A stretch of DNA of 64,000 bases from Sporolactobacillus terrae DSM 11697 (GCF_000648615.1 NZ_JFZC01000089.1:1-64000), one strand, 5' to 3'; counted from the first letter of the stretch, positions 1 through 7,845 are shown. Numbers and translations: made by a program. The notes: generated by a model not told the origin, from the sequence alone.

Positions 1-69
1 GGAGAAATGTATCCTGAATACTACAAAGGGGTTCACGGCCAGGAATACAGAATTAAAGATTATCTCTAA
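1..69 (+). CDS. C-terminal 22 residues of an unidentified protein, cut by the window edge
   Basis: The first bases read in frame as GEMYPEYYKGVHGQEYRIKDYL without its start (22 codons), followed by TAA at 67-69. An intrinsic terminator begins 11 bases later, which supports this being a real gene end. The tail is rich in Tyr and charged residues and has no motif I can assign. Family unknown. Confidence 0.5.
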   Translation, partial: GEMYPEYYKGVHGQEYRIKDYL

Positions 70-79
70 ACAAAAAAGG

Positions 80-106
80 ACCGGGCGTTTTTTGCCCGGT
101 TTTTCT
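80..106 (+). terminator. Intrinsic terminator after the partial gene
   Basis: Seven-base stem ACCGGGC / GCCCGGT (80-86 with 94-100) followed by a T tract to 106. Nearly the same stem and tail recur at 43136-43163. Confidence 0.8.
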
Positions 107-283
107 TACTCGCTTGAGAATGCTTTAGCCTCAGTTGTGTGATGAAATCGCTGCTTTGGCAATTTTTTTTCGTTAGAAACGAAGCAAAAAAAAGCGGCGT
201 AAAATTTGTCGGAAAATGTGCGAACGCCGATGCAGCACGGCGTGATGTCACATAAACTATAGAAAAATAGAGGAGGATGCAAC

Positions 284-343
284 ATGTTTCTTCTCATTGT
301 TGTGATGTTCATTCTTTTGATTATCGTTGGGTTGTTTTATTAA
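284..343 (+). CDS. 19-residue YjcZ-type hydrophobic sporulation peptide
   Basis: ATG at 284 follows a strong ribosome-binding site (GAGGAGG near 270-276) and reads MFLLIVVMFILLIIVGLFY, then TAA. The core FxLIVVxFILLIIVG is the C-terminal membrane segment of the YjcZ family of tiny sporulation proteins. The Gly/Tyr-rich head these proteins usually carry is absent, so only the membrane helix is left. A terminator follows at once (350-388). Upstream, CATAAACTA at 251-259 resembles the -10 element of mother-cell sigma factors (sigma-E/sigma-K), but no convincing -35 is visible. It is a single-helix membrane peptide; its molecular function is unknown in the family. Being only 19 codons, it is easily missed by gene callers. 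Confidence 0.7.
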   Translation: MFLLIVVMFILLIIVGLFY

Positions 344-349
344 CCCATG

Positions 350-388
350 ACCAGAATTCAGCTACAAATGAAATCTGGTTCTTTTTTT
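350..388 (+). terminator. Intrinsic terminator of the YjcZ-like gene
   Basis: Stem ACCAGAATTC (350-359) pairs with GAAATCTGGT (370-379) with one mismatch, followed by a T-rich tract. It starts 7 bases after the stop codon of the 19-codon gene. Confidence 0.75.
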
Positions 389-551
389 ATTTATTTTATT
401 AATAGCGTATAAAGTGGATTTGTCAACCGATTTTTTGTGAAAAGCTTCATCGAAACTAGTGCTTCCTCGACAAAAAAACCCCGTTCAGAATTTGAGCGAA
501 ATGTGTGACAATAAAGGTACCTTAATTATGTGAAAGGAAGTGCCAGCAGCG

Positions 552-818
552 ATGCCAAACATCGTTTCTTTCAAATTCAACCCTGCAGAACTAAAGTTAA
601 ATAAGTTCATTGATTTTTACGCCTATTGCACGCAATGGAATCAAAACATTTATGTATATGGTAATAATGAGGCACATAAGGTTCGGCGCCTGTCTGAGTT
701 ACTTTCCTTTATCCTGTTCTCCCATGATCACGAATGCTTAATTGTCATTGAAGGAAGCGGGATTAATGAAACGAAGAACTACATTTCAAAACATCTGTCT
801 GGTGTGCAAACTGCCTAA
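552..818 (+). CDS. Small HPr-like domain protein of unknown role
   Basis: 88 residues from ATG 552, chosen over GTG 540 because that GTG overlaps the Shine-Dalgarno AAAGGAAG (533-540). The pattern of strands and helices resembles HPr/Crh: a helix around FIDFYAYCTQWNQ, a strand NIYVYGNNEAHKVR, a second helix LSELLSFILF, a strand ECLIVIEGSG and a final helix NETKNYISKHL. The regulatory-serine helix of HPr (SIMGLMSL) aligns loosely with LSELLSFIL. The catalytic His-15 region of HPr (TGxHARP) is absent, so it cannot act as a standard PTS phosphocarrier. It stands alone before yfkAB. The assignment rests on eyeballed fold similarity and could be wrong; no gene name is given. Confidence 0.45.
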   Translation: MPNIVSFKFNPAELKLNKFIDFYAYCTQWNQNIYVYGNNEAHKVRRLSELLSFILFSHDHECLIVIEGSGINETKNYISKHLSGVQTA

Positions 819-923
819 TGTCAATAACCAAAATGGTTGAACATGTGACAATTTATAAAAATATCTTTTCAGTATGGTATAGTATGAGTGTGATGAATTC
901 ATAGTGAAAGGATACGACTTTGC

Positions 924-2054
924 ATGACAACACTGGAAGACTTACGGATAGCGCCAATCAGCCCTGAAAATGATCCGTGGGAAGCTTATTTTGATATGGA
1001 GCATTATGGACATTTAAAACTAACCAATGTCGAGTTTACGACCACAACACTTTGTAATATGAGGTGCGAACATTGTGCGGTCGGTTATACATTACGGAAG
1101 CATGATCCCGATGCACTACCCTTGGACCTGATTTTTAAGCGTCTTGATGAAGCCAAAGACCTTCATGCGCTTAGTATAACGGGCGGAGAACCAATGCTTT
1201 CGCTCAAGTCTGTGAAAGAGTATGTGGTGCCCATCTTAAAGTATGCACACGAACGCGGATTGAGAACTCAGATCAATTCAAATTTGACACTCGATTTGGC
1301 TCGCTATGAATTGATTATTCCTTATCTTGATGTACTGCATATTTCCTTTAATTATGGTAGCTTTGAGGATTATTCATCAATTGGATTTGCGGTAATGGAA
1401 AAAAAGCCGAATGTCAAGGCACAGCAGCTTTTCTTTAATCGGATGATTGAAAATGCGCGGGAACTAACCGCTCGCGGTGTCATTGTGTCGGCGGAAACGA
1501 TGATCAACAAGCGCACATTGCCTCATCTCGAACGGATTCATGAACAAGTGGTCGAAATGGGCTGCCAGCGTCATGAAGTGCACCCCATGTACCCGAGTGA
1601 CTTCGCAAGCAGTCTTCAGGTCGCTTCGCTTGATGAAATACGAACCGGCATCCATCGATTGCTTGACTGTCGTGATCAGGATGTCTGGATGCTTTTCGGA
1701 ACCCTGCCTTTTTATCCGTGTAATAAAAATGAGAAAGATCTTGCATTGCTCGATCGCCTGTATCATGAGAAAAATGTTACCGTACGAAATGATCCGGACG
1801 GACGCTCTCGATTGAACGTTAATATCTTTGATGGAGACATTATTGTTACCGACTTTGCTGATGCGCCCGCATTGGGCAATATTAAAACAACGTCGCTGGA
1901 AGATGCTTACCGATACTGGCGGACAACGCCGCTTGCTCAATCGCTCAATTGTCACTGTCCGGCGGTAAAATGCCTAGGTCCCAATGTTCTCGTGAAAAAT
2001 ACTTACTATAAAGATGTCGATTTTACAAAACGAAAAGCGCTAATTGCACGCTGA
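924..2054 (+). CDS. yfkAB: Radical SAM protein YfkAB (CxCxxxxC family)
   Basis: 376 residues. The radical-SAM iron-sulfur motif CNMRCEHC (CxxxCxxC) gives Cys44, Cys48 and Cys51, followed by the SAM-binding GGEP segment (SITGGEPML). Near the C terminus NCHCPAVKC supplies the CxCxxxxC signature (Cys343, Cys345, Cys350) that defines the YfkAB subfamily and probably binds a second metal cluster. The start ATG follows GAAAGGATA with slightly long spacing. The substrate of the family is not known to me, so only the chemistry class (SAM cleavage by a 4Fe-4S cluster) can be stated. The gene is monocistronic, with a terminator at 2070-2106. Length is normal for the family. Confidence 0.9.
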   Translation: MTTLEDLRIAPISPENDPWEAYFDMEHYGHLKLTNVEFTTTTLCNMRCEHCAVGYTLRKHDPDALPLDLIFKRLDEAKDLHALSITGGEPMLSLKSVKEYVVPILKYAHERGLRTQINSNLTLDLARYELIIPYLDVLHISFNYGSFEDYSSIGFAVMEKKPNVKAQQLFFNRMIENARELTARGVIVSAETMINKRTLPHLERIHEQVVEMGCQRHEVHPMYPSDFASSLQVASLDEIRTGIHRLLDCRDQDVWMLFGTLPFYPCNKNEKDLALLDRLYHEKNVTVRNDPDGRSRLNVNIFDGDIIVTDFADAPALGNIKTTSLEDAYRYWRTTPLAQSLNCHCPAVKCLGPNVLVKNTYYKDVDFTKRKALIAR

Positions 2055-2069
2055 ATGTGTATCGTAAAG

Positions 2070-2106
2070 CAGCTGGAGCCTGTATGAATTCGGTTCCGGC
2101 TGTTTT
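2070..2106 (+). terminator. Intrinsic terminator after yfkAB
   Basis: CAGCTGGAGCC (2070-2080) pairs with GGTTCCGGCTG (2092-2102) with G-U wobbles, then TTTT. Confidence 0.65.
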
Positions 2107-2517
2107 CCTTTCTCACAGGATAAGAAAGTATAAGATTTTGCCCACTCTTCAAGCCAGTAGACCCGTGTCTTGACCGAGAATCAAAGCGGAGGTACTCTGG
2201 CGCCAGCGGGATCGCGCTTAGTTGATGCGTGCCAGCGAGACCCCGCAGATTCCTGCCTGTCTGAGGAGGCTCTTGGACTGCCTGCGACAAGCGAGCAGCT
2301 GTAGTGCCCGTCAGGCACAAGTTCAATGGCAAAGGACTAGGCGTAGCTTAGTCTTTCTTAATTTGTTACAAGTGCCGCTTGTCGAAAATTATGTTAATCT
2401 TATTTTAAGGAAACGAAAACAGATTGTAAATCTACTGTGTTCTGTTAAAATGGAGTTTGGGCTCATTTTTAGCAGCGGGTTACAATGTCAGGACTACGGA
2501 ATGGAGAGGTGGACTTT
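2107..2517. other. 410-base non-coding stretch holding dispersed repeat pieces
   Basis: No credible gene. Bases 2189-2216 (ACTCTGG followed by a GC-rich run) resemble 43998-44034, and 2251-2329 is a copy of the dispersed repeat R1 described separately. The last 120 bases are AT-rich and should contain the ykaA promoter. Confidence 0.5.
2251..2329. repeat. Dispersed intergenic repeat R1, copy 1
   Basis: Bases 2251-2272 are identical to 61059-61080 over 22 positions. The following segment with GCGACAAGCGAGCAGCT and GCCCGTCAGGCACAA matches copy 2 at 43041-43112 (GCAAGCGAGCAGCT, GCCCGTCAGGTACAA). All three copies lie between genes. The GC content is above that of the flanks. Confidence 0.7.
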
Positions 2518-3138
2518 GTGCACTTTTTGTCGAAAAATGACAAGTTTTTAAACATGCTATCGATTATTTCACTGAATCTAGAAGATGCTGCAAAGTATTT
2601 TGATCAAAGTAAAATCAAAAGCGAAGCAGATTTGCACGAATTTTCTCAAAAAATGAAGAGCTTTGAACGGAAAGGAGATTCGTACGTTCATGAATTGATC
2701 ATTGCGCTGAACAAAACATTTGTGACGCCTCTGCAGCGTGAGGATATTTTGGAATTGGCAATGAAAATGGACAACGTACTTGACGGATTTGAAGAATGGT
2801 CGATGAGATTGGAAATTTACAGAATTTCTCATGCTGATGAATTTATGGTTGAATTTGTTGGTCTGCTCTTTGACTCATGCAAAGAGATCAATCAAGCGAT
2901 TACCTTGATGAGCAAGAAAAATTTGTCTGGTATCCGTAATAGTGTGATTAAAATCAATGAGTATGAAACGCAATGCGATGAGTTGACTTCAAAGTGCATT
3001 ACGAATCTCTTTAAAAATGAAAAAGATGCGATCAAGATTATTCAATATAAAGAACTTTATGAGATGCTTGAAAGCGTTGCAGACAGCTGCGAAGACGTCG
3101 CCGATACACTCGAAACAATCATGATGCGAAACGCTTAA
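2518..3138 (+). CDS. ykaA: DUF47 family protein YkaA, partner of the phosphate transporter
   Basis: 206 residues from GTG 2518. This start was preferred to ATG 2485 because GGAGAGGTGG at 2503-2512 sits 5 bases before it, and it gives the family-like N terminus MHFLSKNDKF. The protein is an all-helical PhoU-like DUF47 protein, with Asp/Glu-rich helices that match the metal-binding bundles of the family (for example EYETQCDELT and ADSCEDVADTLETIM at the end). DUF47 genes are almost always placed next to pit, as here (85 bases upstream of it), and are thought to regulate phosphate uptake through Pit. The two genes are probably co-transcribed. The protein is likely cytosolic and membrane-associated through Pit. 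Confidence 0.85.
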   Translation: MHFLSKNDKFLNMLSIISLNLEDAAKYFDQSKIKSEADLHEFSQKMKSFERKGDSYVHELIIALNKTFVTPLQREDILELAMKMDNVLDGFEEWSMRLEIYRISHADEFMVEFVGLLFDSCKEINQAITLMSKKNLSGIRNSVIKINEYETQCDELTSKCITNLFKNEKDAIKIIQYKELYEMLESVADSCEDVADTLETIMMRNA

Positions 3139-3222
3139 TCTTGTATTGAGCGAAGACACTTATTTGTAAATTAAAATATTGTTGTTCGACTGTTTATTCA
3201 TTTTTTACAACGAAAGGGTTTA

Positions 3223-4236
3223 ATGATCATGGAAAGTTTGTTTGCGTTGACGCTGATGATTGTGTTCTTCGCGTTTATCTTCGACTTTATTAACGGTTTC
3301 CACGATACAGCAAATACCATTGCCACTTCTGTATCGACGCGTGCGCTGCGTCCGCGGGCAGCGATCATCCTTGCAGGAGTCATGAACTTTCTCGGAGCGA
3401 TTACATTTACCGGAGTTGCGCAAACGATCAGCAAAGGCGTTATTGATCCTTTTTCGATTCAAGATGAAACAACAGGCCTGATTATCGTAATGGCCGCCTT
3501 GATCAGTGCGATTCTTTGGAATTTAGTTACTTGGCTATTTGGTGTGCCAAGCAGCTCGTCGCATGCAATTATTGGATCACTTGCCGGAGCAGGGATCGCA
3601 GCACTTGGGTTTGGAGCGCTGAACTATAAAGGGTTTATCGAAATTTTTCAAGCCTTAATCTTTTCGCCAATCGCTGCAATAACGATCGGTTTTATTGTAA
3701 TGAAGCTGTTTACAATCATCTTTCACAATTTTTCGCTTGTCAAAACAAATCGCCGTTTTCGATTGTTTCAGGTTTTTACCGCTGCCCTTCAATCGTTTGC
3801 TCACGGTACAAATGATGCACAGAAGACGATGGGGATCATTACAATGGCCTTGGTTGCATCCAACTATTTGACTGAGGTAGAAATTCCACTTTGGGTACGT
3901 ATTGCAGCGGGTCTGGCGATGGCAATGGGAACATCGGTTGGTGGATGGCGCATTGTTCATACGGTAGGAAGCAAGATTATGAAAATTCAACCGATTAACG
4001 GTGCAGCAGCTGATTTAACTTCTGCAACCATCATCTTCGGATTTACAATGATCCATTTTCCAGTCAGTACAACTCATGTCATTACTTCGTCCATTTTAGG
4101 CGTTGGTTCTGCTGAACGTGTTCGCGGTGTGAATTGGAAGATGGCTCTGAACATTGTCGTTACGTGGGTCATTACACTGCCATTTACCGCGCTGATTGGC
4201 GCATTAATCTATCATTTATTGAAATGGGTTCTTTAA
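3223..4236 (+). CDS. pit: Low-affinity inorganic phosphate transporter Pit family
   Basis: 337 residues, about ten membrane segments. The PiT signature motifs appear in both halves: DFINGFHDTANTIATSVSTRAL near residue 20-40 (family GxNDxANxxxT) and SFAHGTNDAQKTMGII near residue 195. Cation-coupled uptake of phosphate, often as a metal-phosphate complex, is the known family role. ATG 3223 follows AAAGGG; ATG 3229 is an equally reasonable start. It forms a two-gene unit with the DUF47 protein upstream and ends at the terminator 4293-4325. Confidence 0.92.
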   Translation: MIMESLFALTLMIVFFAFIFDFINGFHDTANTIATSVSTRALRPRAAIILAGVMNFLGAITFTGVAQTISKGVIDPFSIQDETTGLIIVMAALISAILWNLVTWLFGVPSSSSHAIIGSLAGAGIAALGFGALNYKGFIEIFQALIFSPIAAITIGFIVMKLFTIIFHNFSLVKTNRRFRLFQVFTAALQSFAHGTNDAQKTMGIITMALVASNYLTEVEIPLWVRIAAGLAMAMGTSVGGWRIVHTVGSKIMKIQPINGAAADLTSATIIFGFTMIHFPVSTTHVITSSILGVGSAERVRGVNWKMALNIVVTWVITLPFTALIGALIYHLLKWVL

Positions 4237-4292
4237 AAAGAGGGGACCGTACGGGAAGTGCCGGAATTGTTTTGGGTACATAAAGCGATTTC

Positions 4293-4325
4293 TCGCCTGT
4301 ATTAATGTTGTGCAGGCGATTTTTG
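4293..4325 (+). terminator. Intrinsic terminator of the ykaA-pit unit
   Basis: TCGCCTG (4293-4299) pairs with CAGGCGA (4313-4319), then TTTTTT. Confidence 0.75.
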
Positions 4326-4426
4326 CCGATATTTAAAAAAGCGCTTACATATTCAAAAAAATAAAAACGGCTGTACACCGGAAAGAATTTTCATTCATTG
4401 ATTTGGAAAATGCTTGACTAATCTGA

Positions 4427-4660
4427 TTAGAATGACGCACCATGTTCACGCAATGGTGAATACTTCTCTTGAATCTCAATAATCAGTTGGTCAAGTTCCT
4501 GACTGACTTTCAATGTCTGTTTGGAGTACGTTCCATATTTTTTTGCGGTGTTTAATAATTTTTGCCTTTTTTCTTCGATTTTTTCTGAATAAATACCACT
4601 AATTTCCTGGGATGCACATATCTCTGGGTACCCAGAGATATGTGCATGTCCCTCCTTCAC
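4427..4660 (-). CDS. Spo0E-like aspartyl-phosphate phosphatase, start uncertain
   Basis: The reading frame ends with IEEKRQKLLNTAKKYG and SQELDQLIIEIQEKY. The SQxLDxLI motif, with its Asp, is the hallmark of Spo0E-family phosphatases that dephosphorylate Spo0A~P and delay sporulation. The family core is about 50 residues; the 77-residue frame from GTG 4660 adds an atypical head. That GTG has no Shine-Dalgarno upstream, while a strong one (AAGGAGGG on the minus strand, + positions 4650-4657) lies inside the frame, directly before the 36-bp palindrome. The true start may be a rare codon (ATT) nearer IYSEKIEEKR, after the palindrome. A minus-strand promoter is visible at 4688-4715. The head may not be translated at all. 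Confidence 0.75.
   Translation of the reverse strand: MKEGHAHISGYPEICASQEISGIYSEKIEEKRQKLLNTAKKYGTYSKQTLKVSQELDQLIIEIQEKYSPLREHGASF
4612..4647. repeat. 36-bp perfect palindrome at the 5' end of the Spo0E-like gene
   Basis: Two 18-base arms (4612-4629 and 4630-4647) are exact reverse complements centred on GGTACC. In the minus-strand mRNA this forms a very stable hairpin starting 2-3 bases after the ribosome-binding site AAGGAGGG. It could act as a translation-control hairpin, a protein-binding operator, or a sequence scar. No T tract follows, so it is not an ordinary terminator. Confidence 0.85.
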
Positions 4661-4687
4661 AATGTAAAATCTACCAATTATATAGAC

Positions 4688-4715
4688 ATTATATCATGAC
4701 TATTTTTTTTGTCTA
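4688..4715 (-). promoter_or_regulatory. Sigma-A-type promoter for the Spo0E-like gene
   Basis: On the minus strand TAGACA (+ 4710-4715), a 16-base spacer and TATAAT (+ 4688-4693) precede the Spo0E-like reading frame by about 30 bases. The -10 is a perfect match and the -35 differs at two positions. Confidence 0.6.
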
Positions 4716-4791
4716 CTAGATAAGGTTTTATTAAACCATTTTGTGGTATGATCAAGAATCAGATAGACACTAAATTGTTGGAGGACTGGGT

Positions 4792-5661
4792 ATGAAATTC
4801 ACTGATCTGGAACTCATCGTCGTGTTGTCTGAAGAAGGAACCATGAGCAAAGCTTCGGAACGACTCTTTGTTTCTCAGCCCGCACTAAGCCAGCGTCTTC
4901 ATGCCATTGAATCGGAATGGAACGCGAAATTGTTTGTTCGTTCCAGACGTGGTGTCATGCTGACTGCTGAAGGAGAACGGATTAAAGAGTTTGTGTGCAG
5001 CACACTGGAAAAGATGGCGGAAACACGTGCGGAGCTACTGGCTCACGCATCTGAAATTTATGGGACCTTAAAATTAGCGGTGTCTTCTGTTAACGGGCAG
5101 TACTGGCTCCCAAATGTATTGAAGACCTTTGTTGATGAGTACCCTCATGTGAGGATTTCGTTGACAACTGGTTGGTCAAGTGGGGTATTGGAGCAAATTT
5201 ATCGCGGTGAATGCCAAGCGGCAATTGTTCGTGGGACCCCGAATTGGAGCGGGGGTAAACTGCATCTTTTCTCTGATCCGCTTCAATTCGTTGATTCAAA
5301 AATTACGCGATTAGAAGAATTAAATTTGGATGATCGTCCCTATGTTCAATTTCGCAGTGACTCAAGCTATGATCAAGTGATACAAAATTGGTGGCATTCA
5401 CAAAATTTGAGACCGCCTAGCCGTACAATTATGGTTGATCAGATCGAGACATGCAAACAGATGGTTACACATGGCATCGGCTATGCGGTGCTGCCGTCAA
5501 TTAGTTTGACCGAGCAAGATCGCGTGCAGCGCATTCCGTTAAAGGATCATCAGGGAAAAGCGATTGTTCGTGATAACTGGCTGCTCTATGATCAGAAAGC
5601 GAAGCGCTTGAAACAGGTTCATGCTTTTATTGAACTGGTGAAACGTGGACTTTTTTCCTGA
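4792..5661 (+). CDS. ccpC: LysR-family regulator CcpC (catabolite control of TCA genes)
   Basis: 289 residues. The N-terminal winged helix-turn-helix contains MSKASERLFVSQPALSQR (residues about 17-35), followed by a LysR effector-binding domain with WLPNVLKTFVDEYPHVRISL, LTTGWSSGVLEQIY, VDQIETCKQM and HGIGYAVLPS. These segments match B. subtilis CcpC (YkuM), which represses citB and citZ and responds to citrate. The position next to dapH-dapL is the same as in B. subtilis (ykuM near ykuQ-ykuR), supporting orthology. The ATG follows GGAGGAC. It is transcribed away from the Spo0E-like gene from a shared 130-base region. Confidence 0.88.
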   Translation: MKFTDLELIVVLSEEGTMSKASERLFVSQPALSQRLHAIESEWNAKLFVRSRRGVMLTAEGERIKEFVCSTLEKMAETRAELLAHASEIYGTLKLAVSSVNGQYWLPNVLKTFVDEYPHVRISLTTGWSSGVLEQIYRGECQAAIVRGTPNWSGGKLHLFSDPLQFVDSKITRLEELNLDDRPYVQFRSDSSYDQVIQNWWHSQNLRPPSRTIMVDQIETCKQMVTHGIGYAVLPSISLTEQDRVQRIPLKDHQGKAIVRDNWLLYDQKAKRLKQVHAFIELVKRGLFS

Positions 5662-5706
5662 ATTTCGTTAATATATCAAGTGAAACGACTATATGGAGGG
5701 ACTCTT

Positions 5707-6417
5707 ATGAAACAAATGGATGCACATGAAATTATTTCTTTTTTGCAAAACAGCACAAAGAAAACACCGGTAAAAGTTTACATAAAAGGTGATCTACGCT
5801 CACTTTCATTTGGAGCAGAGGTTAAATCATTTATTAGTGGACAAGCGGGAACACTGTTTGGCGATTGGAAAGCGATTGAACCGATACTTTCCGCCAATAA
5901 AGATAAAATTGAAGATTATATTGTCGAAAACAATGCGGCGAATTCTGCAGTGCCGTTCCTTGATCTTAAAGGGATCGAGGCACGTATTGAACCGGGAGCG
6001 CTTATTCGTGAAAAGGTTGAAATCGGCAAGCAAGCAGTCATCATGATGGGTGCAGTGATTAATATCGGGGCTGTGGTTGGTGAAGGAACGATGATTGATA
6101 TGAACGCAGTGCTTGGCGGACGCGCGACAGTAGGGAAAAATTGTCATATCGGTGCAGGGGCAGTGCTTGCTGGCGTCGTGGAACCGCCGTCGGCACAACC
6201 GGTTGTTATTGAGGACGATGTCCTTGTTGGCGCGAATGCCGTTGTTTTGGAAGGTGTTCACATCGGTAGAGGCGCTGTAGTCGCTGCCGGTGCCATCGTT
6301 ACCAAGGATGTTCCGGACTATACGGTCGTTGTCGGCGCTCCTGCTCGTGTCCTGAAAAAAATCGATGAAAAAACGCGTTCAAAAACAGAGATCATGAAGG
6401 AACTGCGTCAATTATAA
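5707..6417 (+). CDS. dapH: Tetrahydrodipicolinate N-acetyltransferase DapH
   Basis: 236 residues from ATG 5707, after GGAGGG; the in-frame codon at 5680 has no such site. It is a left-handed parallel beta-helix acyltransferase: hexapeptide repeats run from about residue 95 to 205, including [35 protein letters not shown] and [15 protein letters not shown]. It transfers acetyl from acetyl-CoA to tetrahydrodipicolinate in the acetylated branch of lysine/diaminopimelate synthesis, in the cytosol. dapL lies 40 bases downstream, giving two consecutive steps in one operon. The product feeds peptidoglycan synthesis (MurE in this window) and, through dihydrodipicolinate, spore dipicolinic acid. Confidence 0.95.
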   Translation: MKQMDAHEIISFLQNSTKKTPVKVYIKGDLRSLSFGAEVKSFISGQAGTLFGDWKAIEPILSANKDKIEDYIVENNAANSAVPFLDLKGIEARIEPGALIREKVEIGKQAVIMMGAVINIGAVVGEGTMIDMNAVLGGRATVGKNCHIGAGAVLAGVVEPPSAQPVVIEDDVLVGANAVVLEGVHIGRGAVVAAGAIVTKDVPDYTVVVGAPARVLKKIDEKTRSKTEIMKELRQL

Positions 6418-6457
6418 TCATGCGGGTAACCGCCTGAAAAATGGGAAGGGACCAAAT

Positions 6458-7567
6458 ATGGACTATGTTGCTGTAAGACGTGCATTGCATCAGATTCCGG
6501 AGCTCGGTTTTGAAGAGGTGGAAACGCAAGCGTTTCTGCTTGATCAAATAAAACAGTTGCCTCAAGGGCGTATACAAATTAAAAAGTGGAAGACCGGGTT
6601 ACTTGTCCGCGTGGCTGGAACCCACCCAACGAAGGTCATCGGTTTCCGCACGGACATCGATGCCCTTCCGATTAAAGAAAACACCGGCTATTCCTTTCAA
6701 TCCAAAAATGTAGGCAATATGCATGCTTGCGGACATGATTTTCACATGACAATCGCATTGGGAGCGCTTGAGGATGTTGTACTTCATCCGGTGAAGGAAG
6801 ACGTATTATTTATCTTTCAACCTGCTGAAGAAGGACCGGGAGGAGCACTTCCTATTATGTCAAGCAGCGAATTCCAAAACTGGAAACCGGATTCGATTTT
6901 CGCATTACACGTATCTCCTGAATTTCCTGCAGGAACGGTAGCGACACGGGAGGGGATTCTGTTCGCCAATACTTCCGAGTTGTTTATCGATTTCTTTGGG
7001 AAGGGAGGCCATGCTGCAAGTCCTCATCTGACGCATGACACCATTGTAGCTGCCAGCCATTTTGTGGTGGGTTTGCAAACCATCGTTGCACGGCGCGTGA
7101 ATCCACTTCATTCAGCTGTGTTAACAATTGGAAAAATATCCGGGGGCACAAAGCAGAACATTATTGCTGAACATGCGCGTGTTGAAGGGACAATCCGAAC
7201 GCTTGATCAGGAAACAATGAAGGCAATTAAAGCCGATATTGAGCGCCATGTTCAGGCGGTAGAAACCGCCTATCAATGTAAAGGTGAGATTGATTACGGT
7301 GCCAACTATTATCAGGTCTTTAACCGTAAAGAATATGTTGATCCGTTTATTCAATTTTGCAGGCAGAACAAGTATCCTCTTGAACTTTGTGATGAGGGAA
7401 TGGCCGGCGAAGACTTCGGATATTTTTTGCGTGACTTTCCAGGCTTTATGTTTTGGCTCGGTGTTGGAAAAACAGCGAACTTGCATTCAGCGGATTTTAA
7501 GCCCGATGAAGCAGCACTTGCTCAAGGAGTTAAAGTTGTCAGTACGTATATTCGAGAAGGTTTTTAA
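6458..7567 (+). CDS. dapL: N-acetyldiaminopimelate deacetylase
   Basis: 369 residues of the M20 metallopeptidase family. Metal-binding elements are visible: MHACGHDFHMT (Cys/His of the ACGHDxH motif, about residue 90), PAEEGPGGA (about residue 128) and a late His in LHSADF. The family removes the acetyl group from N-acetyl-LL-diaminopimelate made by the DapH branch. B. subtilis ykuR has the same neighbour. The ATG follows GGGAAGGG. The gene ends at the terminator 7589-7626, so dapH-dapL forms a closed unit. Amidohydrolases of auxin-conjugate type are close relatives, but context decides for the DAP pathway. Confidence 0.92.
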   Translation: MDYVAVRRALHQIPELGFEEVETQAFLLDQIKQLPQGRIQIKKWKTGLLVRVAGTHPTKVIGFRTDIDALPIKENTGYSFQSKNVGNMHACGHDFHMTIALGALEDVVLHPVKEDVLFIFQPAEEGPGGALPIMSSSEFQNWKPDSIFALHVSPEFPAGTVATREGILFANTSELFIDFFGKGGHAASPHLTHDTIVAASHFVVGLQTIVARRVNPLHSAVLTIGKISGGTKQNIIAEHARVEGTIRTLDQETMKAIKADIERHVQAVETAYQCKGEIDYGANYYQVFNRKEYVDPFIQFCRQNKYPLELCDEGMAGEDFGYFLRDFPGFMFWLGVGKTANLHSADFKPDEAALAQGVKVVSTYIREGF

Positions 7568-7588
7568 CAAAATAAAACGAAAGATCTT

Positions 7589-7626
7589 TCGGAGCGAAAT
7601 AATTTTTTTAGCTCCGATTTTTTTAC
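7589..7626 (+). terminator. Intrinsic terminator of dapH-dapL
   Basis: TCGGAGC (7589-7595) pairs with GCTCCGA (7611-7617), then seven T. An IS-end-like sequence starts directly after it. Confidence 0.8.
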
Positions 7627-7627
7627 T

Positions 7628-7653
7628 GGCTTGAATTTACACTTTAAGTGCAA
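7628..7653. mobile_element. Remnant of an IS30-family terminal inverted repeat
   Basis: These 26 bases align with 60802-60827, the end next to the truncated IS30-type transposase. GGCTTGAATT and TAAGTGCAA are shared exactly apart from one position in the second block, and there are about five differences in the middle. Orientation is the same. No transposase follows; the DUF4097 fragment begins 7 bases later, so the interior of the element has been deleted. Confidence 0.55.
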
Positions 7654-7660
7654 GAGAGAG

Positions 7661-7831
7661 GAACCGGATTCCGTTACGATGGATTATCGTGGTTCATCAG
7701 GCGACGGATCTGTGCGTATTAAGGATATGCTCTATGAAGAAAAAAGCGACCACCGAATCGTCGGCAAGAAAGGCGACGGCAGATACACCGTCAGAGTACA
7801 GACAAGTTCCGGCGACTTCAAATTCCGATAA
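7661..7831 (+). pseudogene. Decayed C-terminal fragment of a DUF4097 protein
   Basis: The 56 residues PDSVTMDYRGSSGDG...SSGDFKFR are a paralogue of the last 55 residues of the intact DUF4097 gene ending at 9865 (PDSLSVDYRGGSGEG...NSGDFNLQ). Both share DYRG-SG-G, LYxEKxDHxI-GxKGDG-Y-xRVxTxSGDF. The rest of the protein, including the membrane anchor and the SGD repeats, is absent. There is no start codon with a ribosome-binding site. The fragment is preceded by an IS-end remnant and still has its own terminator (7846-7885), which fits a second padR-DUF1700-DUF4097 type locus destroyed by an IS-mediated deletion. Confidence 0.8.
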
Positions 7832-7845
7832 ATGAGTAAGAAAAT

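Noticed and set aside
1464-1955. 163-codon open frame antisense to yfkAB
   Set aside because: Shadow of the radical SAM gene; unusual Cys/Arg/Ile mix and no start site.
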